The position numbers were made by a program, and so were the translations under genes. The notes under the pieces were generated by a model that was not told where the DNA came from, made no database searches, and saw only the letters and a list, made by a program, of their open reading frames with translations. Positions 1 through 8,132 of a stretch of DNA of 38,507 bases are shown in pieces. Origin of the DNA: Candidatus Didemnitutus sp. (lineage in GTDB: Bacteria > Verrucomicrobiota > Verrucomicrobiia > Opitutales > Opitutaceae); assembly GCA_023701285.1 (NCBI GenBank), contig JAMPXH010000029.1, positions 1 through 38,507 of the forward strand. The letters run 5' to 3'. Each line of letters opens with the position of its first letter. Positions within the stretch are counted from its first letter, which is position 1.

Positions 1-384
1 CGCGTTCCCCTGCTTACCGCGCTGAGCCTCGCGCTACTCGGGTTTCCGGCCGCAGTGGCGGACGAATCGCCCGCGCCCCCGCCGGCGGCGACGGAGCCGG
101 CGATCGTGACGGAAGTCGATGAGCCCGCGGTGCCGCTGCGGCCGATCCGGCCGCTTTATCCGCAGGAAATGCTTCGCGAGGGCGTGGCCGGCGAGGTGGT
201 GTTGCGCTTCATCGTCGATGCGGAGGGCCTCGCGCGTGACGTGCAGGCCGTCCGGTCCAACCACCCGGCCTTCACGCGAGCCGCGGTGCGCGCTGTGTTG
301 GCGGCGCGGTTCCGCCCGGCCCAGCTCAAGGGCGAGCCGGTGGCCACGCAGGTGTCGCAAGTGGTGCGATTTATCCTGGAGTGA
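1..384 (+). CDS. TonB C-terminal domain protein (5' end outside window)
   Basis: The reading frame is open from the first base, so the true start lies upstream of the window. The first visible residues (LLTALSLALLGFPAAVA) form the hydrophobic core and cleavage region of a signal peptide or N-terminal membrane anchor. A short Pro/Ala-rich linker follows, then a TonB C-terminal fold of about 80 residues with RPLYPQEMLREGVAGEV and the later PAFTRAAVRAVLAARFRPA helix and strand. Family members either energise outer-membrane receptors by contacting their TonB box or act as free periplasmic TonB_C proteins. No ExbB or ExbD gene is visible here. The gene converges with the SOUL-type gene. The TonB_C assignment is firm; the transport role is inferred. 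Confidence 0.85.
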   Translation, partial: RVPLLTALSLALLGFPAAVADESPAPPPAATEPAIVTEVDEPAVPLRPIRPLYPQEMLREGVAGEVVLRFIVDAEGLARDVQAVRSNHPAFTRAAVRAVLAARFRPAQLKGEPVATQVSQVVRFILE

Positions 385-408
385 GCCGCCGGTGGTGGCC
401 GAGCGACA

Positions 409-945
409 TCACCCGCGCGGCCGCACCGGCACGTGCACCTCGAAGGTCTTGGCGAACCACGGGGTGAAGGGGCCGTGCCAATACACGGCGTAGGGCTCGC
501 CGTCCGCCACGAAGTCCGGTTGCCCGGCCAGCCAGGTGAGCAACCGCGCGCGCATCACGGCGTAGTTTTTCTCGGAGTAGGAGCCCCGTCCGCCCGCGCT
601 GGCGACCGGGCGCGCGGGCAGCGCCACGACTTCCACGCCGCCTTCGTCGCCGGCGACCTTGTCGCGCTGGCTTTCCGCGACCCAGAAATACATCGCGGCG
701 TCCTCGATGCGCGCCTCGACCGGAGTCGTCATCGCGATGTCGTGCCGCGAGATGTAGCGGAAGAGCGGGCCGAAGAGGTTGTTCGCCCCGGCGAAGTAGT
801 TGCCGCGCCCGGTGGATTTGAGCAGCACGCCGGCCGGCAGCGTCTTGAACTCGATCCGATCGGGTGCGGTGGGCGGGAAGGCTTGTTCGGCGGCCATGAG
901 CGGAAGCGGGGTGAGCAGGAGGACGGCGAGGAGGAGCCGGAGCAT
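409..945 (-). CDS. SOUL haem-binding family protein, secreted
   Basis: This 178-residue protein starts with a signal peptide (MLRLLLAVLLLTPLPLMAA) and continues into a SOUL/HBP fold. Visible family signatures are the N-terminal FKTLPAGVLLKSTGRGNYFAGANNLFGPLFRYI region, the highly conserved IAMTTPVEARI core, and the C-terminal Y.VYWHGPFTPWF segment. SOUL proteins bind haem or related tetrapyrroles in some members, but many bacterial members have no tested ligand. The signal peptide predicts a periplasmic location. The gene ends 25 bp from the convergent TonB-type gene. The family call is confident and haem binding is only inferred. Confidence 0.8.
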   Translation of the reverse strand: MLRLLLAVLLLTPLPLMAAEQAFPPTAPDRIEFKTLPAGVLLKSTGRGNYFAGANNLFGPLFRYISRHDIAMTTPVEARIEDAAMYFWVAESQRDKVAGDEGGVEVVALPARPVASAGGRGSYSEKNYAVMRARLLTWLAGQPDFVADGEPYAVYWHGPFTPWFAKTFEVHVPVRPRG

Positions 946-1046
946 ATCCAGAATGCGTGCGGCGCGCCCGTTTGGATGCAGGGCGCGGGCCCCGGCGCGT
1001 TTCCGTCTTGCGGGGCCGGGCGGGCGGTCAACGGTGGGCTTTCGCC

Positions 1047-1511
1047 ATGAAAGCTGCCTTCACCGCCAAGGAATACCGCCAGCTCCTCGAACTCGTGCAT
1101 CTCGGCATGTGGGTCGTCACCGGTTACCAAGGTGAGGACACCGCGGAGGCGAAGCGCTACTTCGCCCTCGACCAGCGGCTCATGGAAATGGCCACCGAGA
1201 TGGGTTGCGCCGACCTTGTGGAGGAGCGCCCCGACGGCACGCTCCAGCCCGCGCCGAAACTGGCCGAGGACGAGCGCATGAAGGATCTGCAGCTCGATTT
1301 CCAGAACGACGCCTTCTGGCACGAGTTCGTGCAACGCCTCGCCGACCGCGATCACGCCGGCGCCGCCGCGCGCCGCGCCCTCGAGACGCCCGGCATCGAG
1401 CCGCCGCCGTCCACCGAGGACCAGCTCAAGCAGCTCGAGGAGAAATACTGGCAGGAGTTCGAGAAGAACGACCTCGCCAACGTCGTCGTGTTGCGCGGCG
1501 GCAAGGGCTGA
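1047..1511 (+). CDS. Hypothetical protein, acidic and helical
   Basis: This 154-residue soluble protein has no signal peptide or membrane segment, and I do not recognise a family. It begins MKAAFTAKEYRQLLELVHLG. It is rich in Glu, Asp, Arg and Leu and looks largely helical, with a C-terminal stretch (EDQLKQLEEKYWQEFEKNDL) that could form a coiled coil. The frame stays open upstream to 957, but the ATG at 1047 begins the sequence that reads like a folded protein, and the preceding residues are Arg/Gly-rich read-through. A dispersed repeat begins within three bases of the stop codon. Confidence 0.6.
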   Translation: MKAAFTAKEYRQLLELVHLGMWVVTGYQGEDTAEAKRYFALDQRLMEMATEMGCADLVEERPDGTLQPAPKLAEDERMKDLQLDFQNDAFWHEFVQRLADRDHAGAAARRALETPGIEPPPSTEDQLKQLEEKYWQEFEKNDLANVVVLRGGKG

Positions 1512-1513
1512 GC

Positions 1514-1656
1514 CGGGATCGTGCGGGTGGTGGGCGTCGGTGTCCCTACCGACGCCGGTCGCCGCCGGGACAGCGGCGACCGCCCCATTGTCGGGAGCTC
1601 ATCAGTCGGGAATCGCATCCAACTGGATGCGTCCGGCTGGAGTCCGGCTGAGCGGC
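1514..1656. repeat. Dispersed hairpin repeat, family C, copy 1
   Basis: This stretch is closely matched at 23658-23789, far away in another gene neighbourhood. Both copies contain two consecutive hairpins. In this copy the first has arms GTCGGT (1536-1541) and ACCGAC (1548-1553), and the second has 9-bp arms at 1557-1565 and 1573-1581. The shared block goes on through CCCATTGTC, GAGCTCATCAGTCGGGA and a GTCCGGCT motif that is duplicated here but single in the other copy. It lies between the end of an unknown gene and the end of the DUF962 gene, and no protein is expected from it. The rest of the spacer to 1732 shows nothing I recognise. Confidence 0.8.
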
Positions 1657-1732
1657 ACCGTTGCGCGATGGCGCCTCAGCCGATTCTGATCTGGCTTTGG
1701 GTCCCGTCCGCCCGCGTCTGCGGCGGCCCGCC

Positions 1733-2218
1733 TCAATAGCGCAACCCGAGCCGCTTGTAGATGAAGTGCATCAGCCACGCCGGGCCGATGAGGAGGAAGA
1801 CCACATCCTTGAAGAACGACGGCTTCTTGCCCTCGATCTTGTGGCCGATGAACTGGCCGATCCACGCGACGACGAAGAGGCCGAGGCTGCTCTGCCACAC
1901 CGGCACGGTGCAACCGGCCGCGACCTGCCACTCGATCAGCGTGTAGCACACGGTCATGAAGAGGAACATGCCGACCGCGAGCGGCACCGAGAGACGCAGG
2001 TAGAACAACAGCACGCCGAGCGCGACGGGTTGCGTCCAGTTGAACCATGCCTCCGCCCACGGGCCGAACGCGGCGGGCACGGGAATCGACCAGATCAGGC
2101 CGAGCACGCAGTAGAAAATCGTGGGCACGCAGATCCAGTGGATGGTCTCGTTGGTGGCGTGCTGGTGGCTCTCGCCGTAGTCGGCGAACCATTGGTCGGC
2201 GGATTTCTTTTCGCTCAT
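1733..2218 (-). CDS. Mpo1/YGL010w-like (DUF962) membrane protein
   Basis: This 161-residue integral membrane protein has about four hydrophobic segments. It matches the DUF962/Mpo1-like family in order: an N-terminal W-x-YGESHQHATNETIHWICVP block with conserved His and Asn residues, and a C-terminal WIGQFIGHKIEGKKPSFFKD block followed by LLIGPAWLMHF. The yeast member Mpo1 is an Fe(II) dioxygenase that alpha-oxidises 2-hydroxy fatty acids derived from phytosphingosine. Bacterial members are uncharacterised, so that reaction is only a hint. I chose the ATG at 2218 because upstream residues are Arg/Pro-rich read-through and the conserved N-terminus begins shortly after it. It is divergent from the YceI-type gene. 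Confidence 0.8.
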   Translation of the reverse strand: MSEKKSADQWFADYGESHQHATNETIHWICVPTIFYCVLGLIWSIPVPAAFGPWAEAWFNWTQPVALGVLLFYLRLSVPLAVGMFLFMTVCYTLIEWQVAAGCTVPVWQSSLGLFVVAWIGQFIGHKIEGKKPSFFKDVVFLLIGPAWLMHFIYKRLGLRY

Positions 2219-2361
2219 GGGGGCGCGGGGTTGGGGCGGACGGGAAACGCGGGGCGCGGGTTCGCGCGCGGTGTCGGGGTTGCGCGGAGGTATGACAACG
2301 CCGGCATTGAACGCCAATGCGGATTTGCAGTCCAACCTCAGCGTTCCCCACTCTTTTTGCC

Positions 2362-2976
2362 ATGACTCCGACCCGGTTCCCGCTCCGTTTTCCTGCTGCG
2401 CTGCTGTTCTTCTGTCTGCTTTCGCTCGCCGGCTGGGCGCAGGCCCCGGCTCCCGCACCGACGGCTCCGGCCGAGCAACGGCTGCGCGTCGACCGCGCGC
2501 GCTCCTACGTGGACGTGGATGTCGAGGCGACGCTCGACTCGTTCACCGGGCGGCTGGAGCGCTACGATGCGCAGATCGGTGTCGACGCCGGCGGACGGAT
2601 CAAGACTGCGGTGCTCCAGTTCGAGTTCAGCGACTTGAAGACGGGCAAGGCCGAGCGCGACGCGCGCATGCTGGAATGGCTCGGCGGCGGCGAGCCGAAG
2701 GGCGTTTTCAGCCTCGGTGTGCTGGCGCTCGCACCCGACGGCCAGGGCCAGGCCAACGGCCGGCTCACGTTTCACGGCACGACCGAGCGTGTGGAGTTTC
2801 CGGTGCTCATCGTGCAGCGCGACGGCACCTACACGATCACCGGCCGCGTGACGTTCGATTACCGGAACTGGGGCCTGAAGGCGCTCCGCTTCATGGGTGT
2901 GCGCAAGGTGAAGCCAGAGGTCACGGTGCGCTTCCAATTCGTCGGCGAGCTGCCGGTCGCAGCGGCGGAGGAGTGA
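2362..2976 (+). CDS. YceI-family lipid-binding-like secreted protein
   Basis: The ATG at 2362 gives a 204-residue protein with a clear signal peptide (MTPTRFPLRFPAALLFFCLL, then LAGWAQA), so it is probably periplasmic. The mature part has the YceI beta-barrel pattern: RSYVDVDVEATLDSFTGRL near the start, then AERDARMLEWLG, TFHGTTERVEFPV and a final ITGRVTFDYRNWGLK block. YceI relatives bind long isoprenoid chains such as polyprenyl or ubiquinone precursors in a hydrophobic tunnel, and their cellular role is mostly unknown. An earlier in-frame ATG at 2317 would place 15 extra residues before the signal peptide and is less likely. Confidence 0.8.
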   Translation: MTPTRFPLRFPAALLFFCLLSLAGWAQAPAPAPTAPAEQRLRVDRARSYVDVDVEATLDSFTGRLERYDAQIGVDAGGRIKTAVLQFEFSDLKTGKAERDARMLEWLGGGEPKGVFSLGVLALAPDGQGQANGRLTFHGTTERVEFPVLIVQRDGTYTITGRVTFDYRNWGLKALRFMGVRKVKPEVTVRFQFVGELPVAAAEE

Positions 2977-3088
2977 GGCGGGCGGCGATCCCTGTTGGGG
3001 TGATCGTTTGTCGCGTGGCCGCGAGCGCCAGCGAGTGGAAAACCGCCGGCTCTCCCCAGGCCCGCCGCGACCACGACGGGCGGCGTGT

Positions 3089-3706
3089 TTACGGCTTCGG
3101 CGCGTGGCGCTTTTCGAGGACGCTGAGCGCGTCCTGCAGCGAGAGGCCCTTGGCGCGGAGGAGCACGATGAGGTGGAAAAGCAGGTCGGCGGCTTCGTTG
3201 GCCAGCTCGACGTTGTCGCCTGCGGTGGCGGCGAGCGCGGTTTCCACGCCTTCCTCGCCGACCTTCTGCGCGACGCGCTTCACGCCTTCGCGCACGAGCT
3301 TGGCCGTGTAGCTCTTCTCGTCGCCGGATGCGATGCGCTGGTTCACCGTGCGCTCGAGTTGGGCGAGGAAACCGGTGCCGGTGGCGCCGCCGCCTTCGCC
3401 GAAGCACGAGCAGGTGCCGCGGTGGCAAGTCGGGCCGTTCGGGCGCGCGCGGACGAGCAGCGTGTCGGCGTCGCAATCGCCCTCGACGCTCACGAGGTCG
3501 AGGAAGTGGCCGGAGGATTCGCCCTTGGTCCAGAGGCGGTTCTTGGAGCGCGAGAAGAAGGTGACGCGCTTCGTCGCGAGCGTCTGCTCGAGCGCGGCGG
3601 CGTTCATGTAGCCGAGCATGAGCACCTGTTGCGTATCGGCGTCTTGGATGATGGCGGGCAAGAGCCCGTCGCCTTTTTGCCAGTCGAGAGAGGGGAGAGC
3701 GGTCAT
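3089..3706 (-). CDS. hisI: Bifunctional phosphoribosyl-AMP cyclohydrolase / phosphoribosyl-ATP pyrophosphatase HisIE
   Basis: The last gene of the histidine operon encodes 205 residues that carry out steps two and three of histidine synthesis. The N-terminal half is the HisI cyclohydrolase domain, with [34 protein letters not shown], the metal-binding DCDADTLL, and a Cys-rich CHRGTCSCF site. The C-terminal half is the HisE pyrophosphohydrolase helical bundle, with [13 protein letters not shown] and [14 protein letters not shown]. The frame continues upstream for 15 residues, but those come from a dispersed CACGAAT palindrome (3728-3812), so the ATG at 3706 preceded by AATTTCCC is preferred. 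The gap to hisF is 118 bp and is filled by that repeat. Confidence 0.95.
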   Translation of the reverse strand: MTALPSLDWQKGDGLLPAIIQDADTQQVLMLGYMNAAALEQTLATKRVTFFSRSKNRLWTKGESSGHFLDLVSVEGDCDADTLLVRARPNGPTCHRGTCSCFGEGGGATGTGFLAQLERTVNQRIASGDEKSYTAKLVREGVKRVAQKVGEEGVETALAATAGDNVELANEAADLLFHLIVLLRAKGLSLQDALSVLEKRHAPKP

Positions 3707-3727
3707 GGGAAATTCGGAGGAGGAAAG

Positions 3728-3812
3728 CCACGAATGGACACGAATGAACACGAATCAGAAAGAGCTGAGTCGTGACTCGGGATCATTCGTGTGAATTCGT
3801 GTCCATTCGTGG
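3728..3812. repeat. CACGAAT palindromic repeat, family A, copy 1
   Basis: Two 28-base arms at 3728-3755 and 3785-3812 are reverse complements at about 26 of 28 positions, with a 29-base loop. Each arm contains the heptamer CACGAAT or its complement three times, spaced by 10 bases. A second copy lies at 37335-37418 with nearly the same arms and a different loop. The element sits inside the histidine operon between hisF and hisIE. Transcribed RNA would fold into a long hairpin that could affect read-through or mRNA stability. Similar elements recur in many environmental bacterial genomes, often producing spurious peptides with the motif FVSIRVHSW. Confidence 0.9.
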
Positions 3813-3824
3813 TTAAAACCTGGT

Positions 3825-4592
3825 TCAGGTGCGGACGCAGATGCCCTCGCGGGCGAGGTAGGATTTGAGGGTGGGGATCGGAATCGTGCCCTTGTGGAAG
3901 ACGGACGCGGCCAGCGCGCCGTCGACTTGGGCTTGTTGGAAGACGGCGCGGAAATGCTCGGGCGCGCCGGCTCCGCCGGAGGCGACGAGCGGGATCGTGA
4001 GCACCGCGCGGACGAGCTTGAGCTGCGCGAGATCGTAGCCGGCGCGCACGCCGTCCTGATTCATGCAGTTGAGGACGACTTCGCCGGCACCGAGGCGCTG
4101 CGCTTCGCGGGCCCAGTCGACCGTGCGCCAGCGGGTGGCGCGCGTCTTGTCGGGGTCGCCCGTGTAGGCTTTCACGAAGTAGTCGCCGTTCTCCTGGCGC
4201 GAATCGATGCCGACGACGACGGCTTGCGAGCCGAACTCGTCGGCCAGCGCGGTGACGAGCGCGGGGTTTTCGAGCGCGGGCGAGTTGAGCGAGACCTTGT
4301 CGGCGCCGCGGTGCAGGATCTGGCGGGCGCCGTCGAGCGAGCGGATGCCGCCGGCGACGCAGAACGGGATGTCGATCACGCGCGCGACGCGCTCGACCCA
4401 CGCCGCGGAGACGGTGCGGCCGTCGGAGCTGGCGGTGATGTCGTAGAAGACGAGCTCGTCGGCGCCGGCGTCGCGGTAACGCTGCGCCAGCTCGATGATG
4501 TCGCCCATGTCCTCGTGGTTGCGGAACTGGACGCCCTTCACGACGCGGCCATCGCGGACGTCGAGGCAGGGAATGATGCGGCGGGCTAGCAT
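3825..4592 (-). CDS. hisF: Imidazole glycerol phosphate synthase cyclase subunit HisF
   Basis: This 255-residue (beta/alpha)8 barrel joins ammonia from HisH to PRFAR, forming imidazole glycerol phosphate and AICAR. The catalytic aspartates are present at the canonical places: Asp11 in IIPCLDV and Asp130 in VVVGIDS. The phosphate-binding loops FCVAGGIRS and PLVASGGAG are intact, as is [15 protein letters not shown]. The length is normal for the family. The start is the ATG at 4592, which directly opens the conserved [13 protein letters not shown]-terminus and is preceded by ACTCCCCC. The gap to hisA is 54 bp and contains short direct repeats. Cytoplasmic, working as a heterodimer with HisH. 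Confidence 0.97.
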   Translation of the reverse strand: MLARRIIPCLDVRDGRVVKGVQFRNHEDMGDIIELAQRYRDAGADELVFYDITASSDGRTVSAAWVERVARVIDIPFCVAGGIRSLDGARQILHRGADKVSLNSPALENPALVTALADEFGSQAVVVGIDSRQENGDYFVKAYTGDPDKTRATRWRTVDWAREAQRLGAGEVVLNCMNQDGVRAGYDLAQLKLVRAVLTIPLVASGGAGAPEHFRAVFQQAQVDGALAASVFHKGTIPIPTLKSYLAREGICVRT

Positions 4593-4596
4593 GGGG

Positions 4597-4645
4597 GAGT
4601 GAGCAGTGAGCGGTGAGCCATCAGTGGCTTGCGGTGAGCGGTGCG
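4597..4645. repeat. Short tandem GTGAGC-type repeats between hisA and hisF
   Basis: The hexamer GTGAGC or close variants occurs about four times in this 49-base spacer (GTGAGCAGTGAGCGGTGAGC, then CGGTGAGCGG further on). No function is evident. It makes this junction longer than the overlapping hisB-hisH-hisA joints. Confidence 0.5.
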
Positions 4646-4646
4646 G

Positions 4647-5375
4647 TCAGACGGCGAGTGCTTCCCGGAGCGTGAATTTCTTCTCGTAGAGTGCGCGGCC
4701 AACGATGGCGCCGGGGGCACCCTCGCGCTTGAGGCGGCGGAGATCGTCGAGCGACGAGACGCCGCCCGAGGCCTGCGCAGCGATGGTCGGGAAATCGCGG
4801 CGCAGCTGCGCGTAGAGTTCGAAGTTCGGTCCGGTCAGCTTGCCGTCGCGCGAGATGTCGGTGCAGAGGATGTGGCGCAGGCCGCGCGGGAGGAAGGTGC
4901 GGAGCGTGGCGTCGAGCGTGACGCCGCTGTCGGCCTGCCAGCCGGCGACGGCGATCATCGGCACGCCGGCGCCGTCGAGGCGCACGTCGAGGGCGAGGAC
5001 GATTTTATCCGGACCGAATTTCTCCAGCCAGCCGCCGACGAGGTCAGGTTGCTTCACGGCGAGGCTGCCGACGATCACGCGCTCCACGCCGGCGTCGAGC
5101 AGCGTGCGCACGTGCGACTCGTCGCGGACACCGCCGCCGGATTGGACGCGCAGGCCGCAGGTCTGGACGACGGCGGCGACGAGCGCGGTCTGGCGTTGCG
5201 CGGGGTCTTTGGCGCCGTCGAGGTCGACGAGGTGCAGCCACGGCGAGCCGGCGGCGGCGAACTCGCGCGCGACGGCGGCGGGATCGTCGAAGTAAGCCTT
5301 CTCGGCGTCGAAGCTGCCCTCGGTGAGGCGCACGACGCGGCCGCGGCGGAGATCGATGGCGGGATAGAGGATCAT
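4647..5375 (-). CDS. hisA: ProFAR isomerase HisA
   Basis: This 242-residue (beta/alpha)8 barrel performs the Amadori rearrangement of ProFAR to PRFAR, step four of histidine synthesis. The general acid/base aspartates are Asp8 (YPAIDLR) and Asp130 (IVLALDVR). Phosphate-binding repeats are VQSGGGVR in the first half and AQASGGVSS in the second. TDISRDGKLTGPN is the usual conserved C-terminal block. The start codon overlaps the hisH stop by four bases (ATGA), indicating translational coupling. Length and motifs are ordinary, so function is secure. Confidence 0.97.
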   Translation of the reverse strand: MILYPAIDLRRGRVVRLTEGSFDAEKAYFDDPAAVAREFAAAGSPWLHLVDLDGAKDPAQRQTALVAAVVQTCGLRVQSGGGVRDESHVRTLLDAGVERVIVGSLAVKQPDLVGGWLEKFGPDKIVLALDVRLDGAGVPMIAVAGWQADSGVTLDATLRTFLPRGLRHILCTDISRDGKLTGPNFELYAQLRRDFPTIAAQASGGVSSLDDLRRLKREGAPGAIVGRALYEKKFTLREALAV

Positions 5376-5965
5376 GCGGGGAGGGCCAAAAAGTTCTGCA
5401 GTAACTGCGCACCGGCGGCCCCGGAGCGCTCGGGATGGAATTGCACGCCGTAGAAGTTGCCGCGCTGGACGACGGCGGCGAAGGGCGCGCCGTGCGTGGC
5501 GGTGGCGAGGGTGAATTCGTTGACCGGGCCGGCGAAGCTGTGGACGAAGTAGAAGCGCGCGTCGCGCGCGATGCCGGCGAGGAGCGGCGTGTCACGGAGC
5601 ACTTCGAGGGTGTTCCAACCCATGTGCGGCACAGTGATGCCGGGCGTCTCGGGGATGCGTGCGACGCGGCCGGGGATGAGGCCGAGCGACGTGGTGTCGC
5701 CTTCCGCGGAAGATTCGAAGAGCAGCTGTTCGCCGAGGCAGAAGCCGATCACGGGCTGCGTGAGGCTGCGGATGACCTCGACGAGGTTCTTCTCGCGGAG
5801 TTTGCGCATGCCCTCCTGCGCAGAGCCGACGCCGGGCAGGATGACGCGCTCGGCGGAGCGGATCACGGCCGGATCGGCGGTGAGTTCGCTGGCGATGCCG
5901 AGGCGCTCGAGGGCGAAACGGACGGAGGCGATATTGGCGCCGCCGCTGTCGACGATGGCCAGCAT
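5372..5965 (-). CDS. hisH: Imidazole glycerol phosphate synthase glutaminase subunit HisH
   Basis: This 197-residue class I glutamine amidotransferase supplies ammonia to HisF. The catalytic triad is visible: Cys76 in the nucleophile elbow VIGFCLGEQLLF, and His177 plus Glu179 in VQFHPERSG. The N-terminal MLAIVDSGGANIASVRFALE and VILPGVGSAQEG blocks are typical. The start overlaps the hisB stop by one base (TGATG) and the stop overlaps hisA by four, so the three genes are tightly coupled. GFCLGEQ differs slightly from the more common GICLGMQ but keeps all key residues. Confidence 0.97.
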   Translation of the reverse strand: MLAIVDSGGANIASVRFALERLGIASELTADPAVIRSAERVILPGVGSAQEGMRKLREKNLVEVIRSLTQPVIGFCLGEQLLFESSAEGDTTSLGLIPGRVARIPETPGITVPHMGWNTLEVLRDTPLLAGIARDARFYFVHSFAGPVNEFTLATATHGAPFAAVVQRGNFYGVQFHPERSGAAGAQLLQNFLALPA

Positions 5966-7029
5966 CAGAGCACTCCTTTCGAGCTCGGGATCTCGCTGCC
6001 GGCGCCGCGGGCGACGGCGGGGCGCAGCGCGCGGCCGAAGCCCTTGAACAGGGCCTCGATCATGTGGTGCGTGTTGTCGCCGGTGACCTTCATGTGGAGC
6101 GTGGCGGCGAGCGTGTCGCTGACGGATTTGAAGAAGTGCGAAACCATCTCGGTCGGCATCTGGCCGACGTTCTCGCGCGGGAACTGCGCCTCGAACACGA
6201 GCCAGGCGCGGCCGCTGAGGTCGAGGGCGACGTCAGCGCGGGCCTCGTCCATCGGCATGACGAAGCCGTAGCGGCCGATGCCGCGTTTGTCGCCGAGGGC
6301 TTGGCGGAGCGCGGTGCCGAGGGCGAGGCCGACGTCCTCGATCGTGTGGTGCTCGTCGATGTGGAGGTCGCCGTCGCAGGTGATCACGAGGCTGATGCCG
6401 GCGTTGCGGGCGATCTGCTCGAGCATGTGGTCGAAGAAGCCGAGGCCGGTCTGAAGGCGGATGGGCGCCGGGGCGTCGAGGTCGACGGTGACGGAGATTT
6501 TCGTCTCCTTCGTCTCGCGGCGGATGGTGGCGCGGCGCGGGGCGTCGAGAAAATCGCGGGCGAGCGCGAGCCACGGCGTGGTCTGGCACGCGTAACGGAC
6601 GCCGCGGATGCCGAGCGCTTCGGCGAGCTGGAGATCGGTGTCGCGATCGCCGATGACGGCGGAGGCGGCGCGGTCCCAGGAGGTGTCGCGCAGGTAGTCG
6701 AGGAGGAGGCCGACCTTCGGCTTGCGGCAGTCGCAGCCGTCACCGGGCTTATGCGGGCAGATGCGGACGGCTTCGAACACGATGCCTTGGGAGGCGAGGA
6801 CGCGGACGAGCAGGTCCTGCAGCGGGCGGAACTGTTCCTCGGGGAAACTGGCGGTGCCGAGGCCGTCCTGATTTGTGACCATGACGAAGGTGTAACCGGC
6901 CTCGGCGAAGCGGCGAAGGGCGGGCACGACGTCGGGTTCGAGCGCGAACTTGTCGAGGCGGTCGATCTGGAAGTCGGCGGGCTCGGCGATGAGCGTGCCG
7001 TCGCGGTCGAGGAAGAGGATTTTTTTCAT
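5965..7029 (-). CDS. hisB: Bifunctional histidinol-phosphatase / imidazoleglycerol-phosphate dehydratase HisB
   Basis: This 354-residue fusion carries out steps six and eight. The N-terminal HAD phosphatase has the DxD nucleophile pair Asp8/Asp10 (FLDRDGTL), the VTNQDGLG motif, and a zinc loop with Cys91, His93, Cys99 and Cys101 (CPHKPGDGCDCRKPK). The C-terminal dehydratase starts near residue 175 and has the metal-binding His sets FFDHML (201), DEHHTIED (227-228) and NTHHMIE (321-322). The start at 7029 opens MKKILFLDRDGT directly, and upstream in-frame residues are read-through from the hisC end. The fused form is typical of gammaproteobacteria and some other phyla. The gap from hisC is 28 bp. 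Confidence 0.97.
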   Translation of the reverse strand: MKKILFLDRDGTLIAEPADFQIDRLDKFALEPDVVPALRRFAEAGYTFVMVTNQDGLGTASFPEEQFRPLQDLLVRVLASQGIVFEAVRICPHKPGDGCDCRKPKVGLLLDYLRDTSWDRAASAVIGDRDTDLQLAEALGIRGVRYACQTTPWLALARDFLDAPRRATIRRETKETKISVTVDLDAPAPIRLQTGLGFFDHMLEQIARNAGISLVITCDGDLHIDEHHTIEDVGLALGTALRQALGDKRGIGRYGFVMPMDEARADVALDLSGRAWLVFEAQFPRENVGQMPTEMVSHFFKSVSDTLAATLHMKVTGDNTHHMIEALFKGFGRALRPAVARGAGSEIPSSKGVL

Positions 7030-7057
7030 GGGGTGGCGCGGAGGAGTTAACCCGGAA

Positions 7058-8122
7058 TCAGCCGCGGGAAAGAACCTCCAGCGCAAAGGCGGTCTCGGCG
7101 GGCGAGCCGATGGTGATGCGGACGGTGTTGGGCACGTCCTTGCTGCGGTCGCGGATGATGAGGCCGGCGGCGCGCGCGAGTTGCATGATGCGGGCGGAGT
7201 CGGTGACGGCGACGAGGAGGAAATTGGCGTCGCTCGACCAAACCGTGCGCACGTAGGGCAGGCGAAGAAGCGCGGCGGCGAGGCGCTCGCGTCCGGCCAC
7301 GAGGTCGGCGGCGGAACGGCGCGCGGCGGCGATGGCGTCGGGCGTGAGTGCGGCGAGTGCGGCGCTGACGACGGGCGTGGGGATCGGGTAGGGTGCGAGG
7401 ATCTTTTGCAGCACGCCGATGAGCTCCGGCGCGGCGAGCGTCACGCCGACGCGGGCGCCGGCGAGGCCGAAGGCCTTGGAGAGCGTGCGGAGCACGACGA
7501 GGTTGGCGCGCGACGGAAGCGCGGAGACGAGGCTCTCGCCGGCGGAGAATTCGGCGTAGGCCTCGTCGACCACGACGACGGCGCGTCCGGCAAGGGCGTC
7601 GACGATCTGCAGCACGTCGGCGCGCGCGAGGTTCCGGCCCGTTGGGTTGTTGGGCGAGCAGAGGAAGACGAGTTTCACGTCGGGGCCCGCGGCGCCGATC
7701 ACGGCGGCGGGGTCGACGGCGAAATCCTTTTCCGCGACGAGCGGCGCGGTGCGCACGGCGGCGCCCTGGATGCCCGCGGCGACGACATACATGCCGTAGG
7801 TCGGCGGCGTGATGAGGATGGCGTCGTGGCCGGCGCGGCAGAAGGCGCGCACGAGCAGGTCGATGCCTTCGTCGGAGCCGCGGGTGACGAGAATGCCGTC
7901 GGGCGCGGTGCCGTAGAGCGAGGCGAGGCGCGCGACGAGTTCGGGCGGCTGCGGCTCCGGATAGCGGTTGAGCAGCGGCGCGCCGGCGTGAGGTGTCGCG
8001 GGGTTTTCGTTGGCGTCGAGCCAGACCTTGCCGCCCTTGGACTCCTTGCGGGCGGAGGAATAAGGGGCGAGCGCGAGGATCTCGGGGCGGACGAGCGCGA
8101 GCGTGGCGGCGGGTGAGTTCAC
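7058..8122 (-). CDS. hisC: Histidinol-phosphate aminotransferase HisC
   Basis: This 354-residue PLP-dependent fold-type I aminotransferase converts imidazole acetol phosphate plus glutamate to histidinol phosphate. Visible motifs are LDANENP near the start, TRGSDEGIDLLVRAF, SPNNPTG (158-163), VVVVDEAYAEF, and the PLP-binding lysine in RTLSKAFGLAGARVG (Lys217). The start is best placed at the GTG at 8122, preceded by CTTTTCCC and only 10 bases after the hisD stop. The open frame goes further upstream, but that stretch overlaps the end of hisD and is Pro/Ala-rich. Homodimeric and cytoplasmic. Confidence 0.95.
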   Translation of the reverse strand: MNSPAATLALVRPEILALAPYSSARKESKGGKVWLDANENPATPHAGAPLLNRYPEPQPPELVARLASLYGTAPDGILVTRGSDEGIDLLVRAFCRAGHDAILITPPTYGMYVVAAGIQGAAVRTAPLVAEKDFAVDPAAVIGAAGPDVKLVFLCSPNNPTGRNLARADVLQIVDALAGRAVVVVDEAYAEFSAGESLVSALPSRANLVVLRTLSKAFGLAGARVGVTLAAPELIGVLQKILAPYPIPTPVVSAALAALTPDAIAAARRSAADLVAGRERLAAALLRLPYVRTVWSSDANFLLVAVTDSARIMQLARAAGLIIRDRSKDVPNTVRITIGSPAETAFALEVLSRG

Positions 8123-8132
8123 GGGAAAAGGA

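Noticed and set aside
3728-3812. CRISPR-like repetition of CACGAAT
   Set aside because: The heptamers are 10 bases apart within one palindrome, with no spacers of 25-40 bases and no cas genes.
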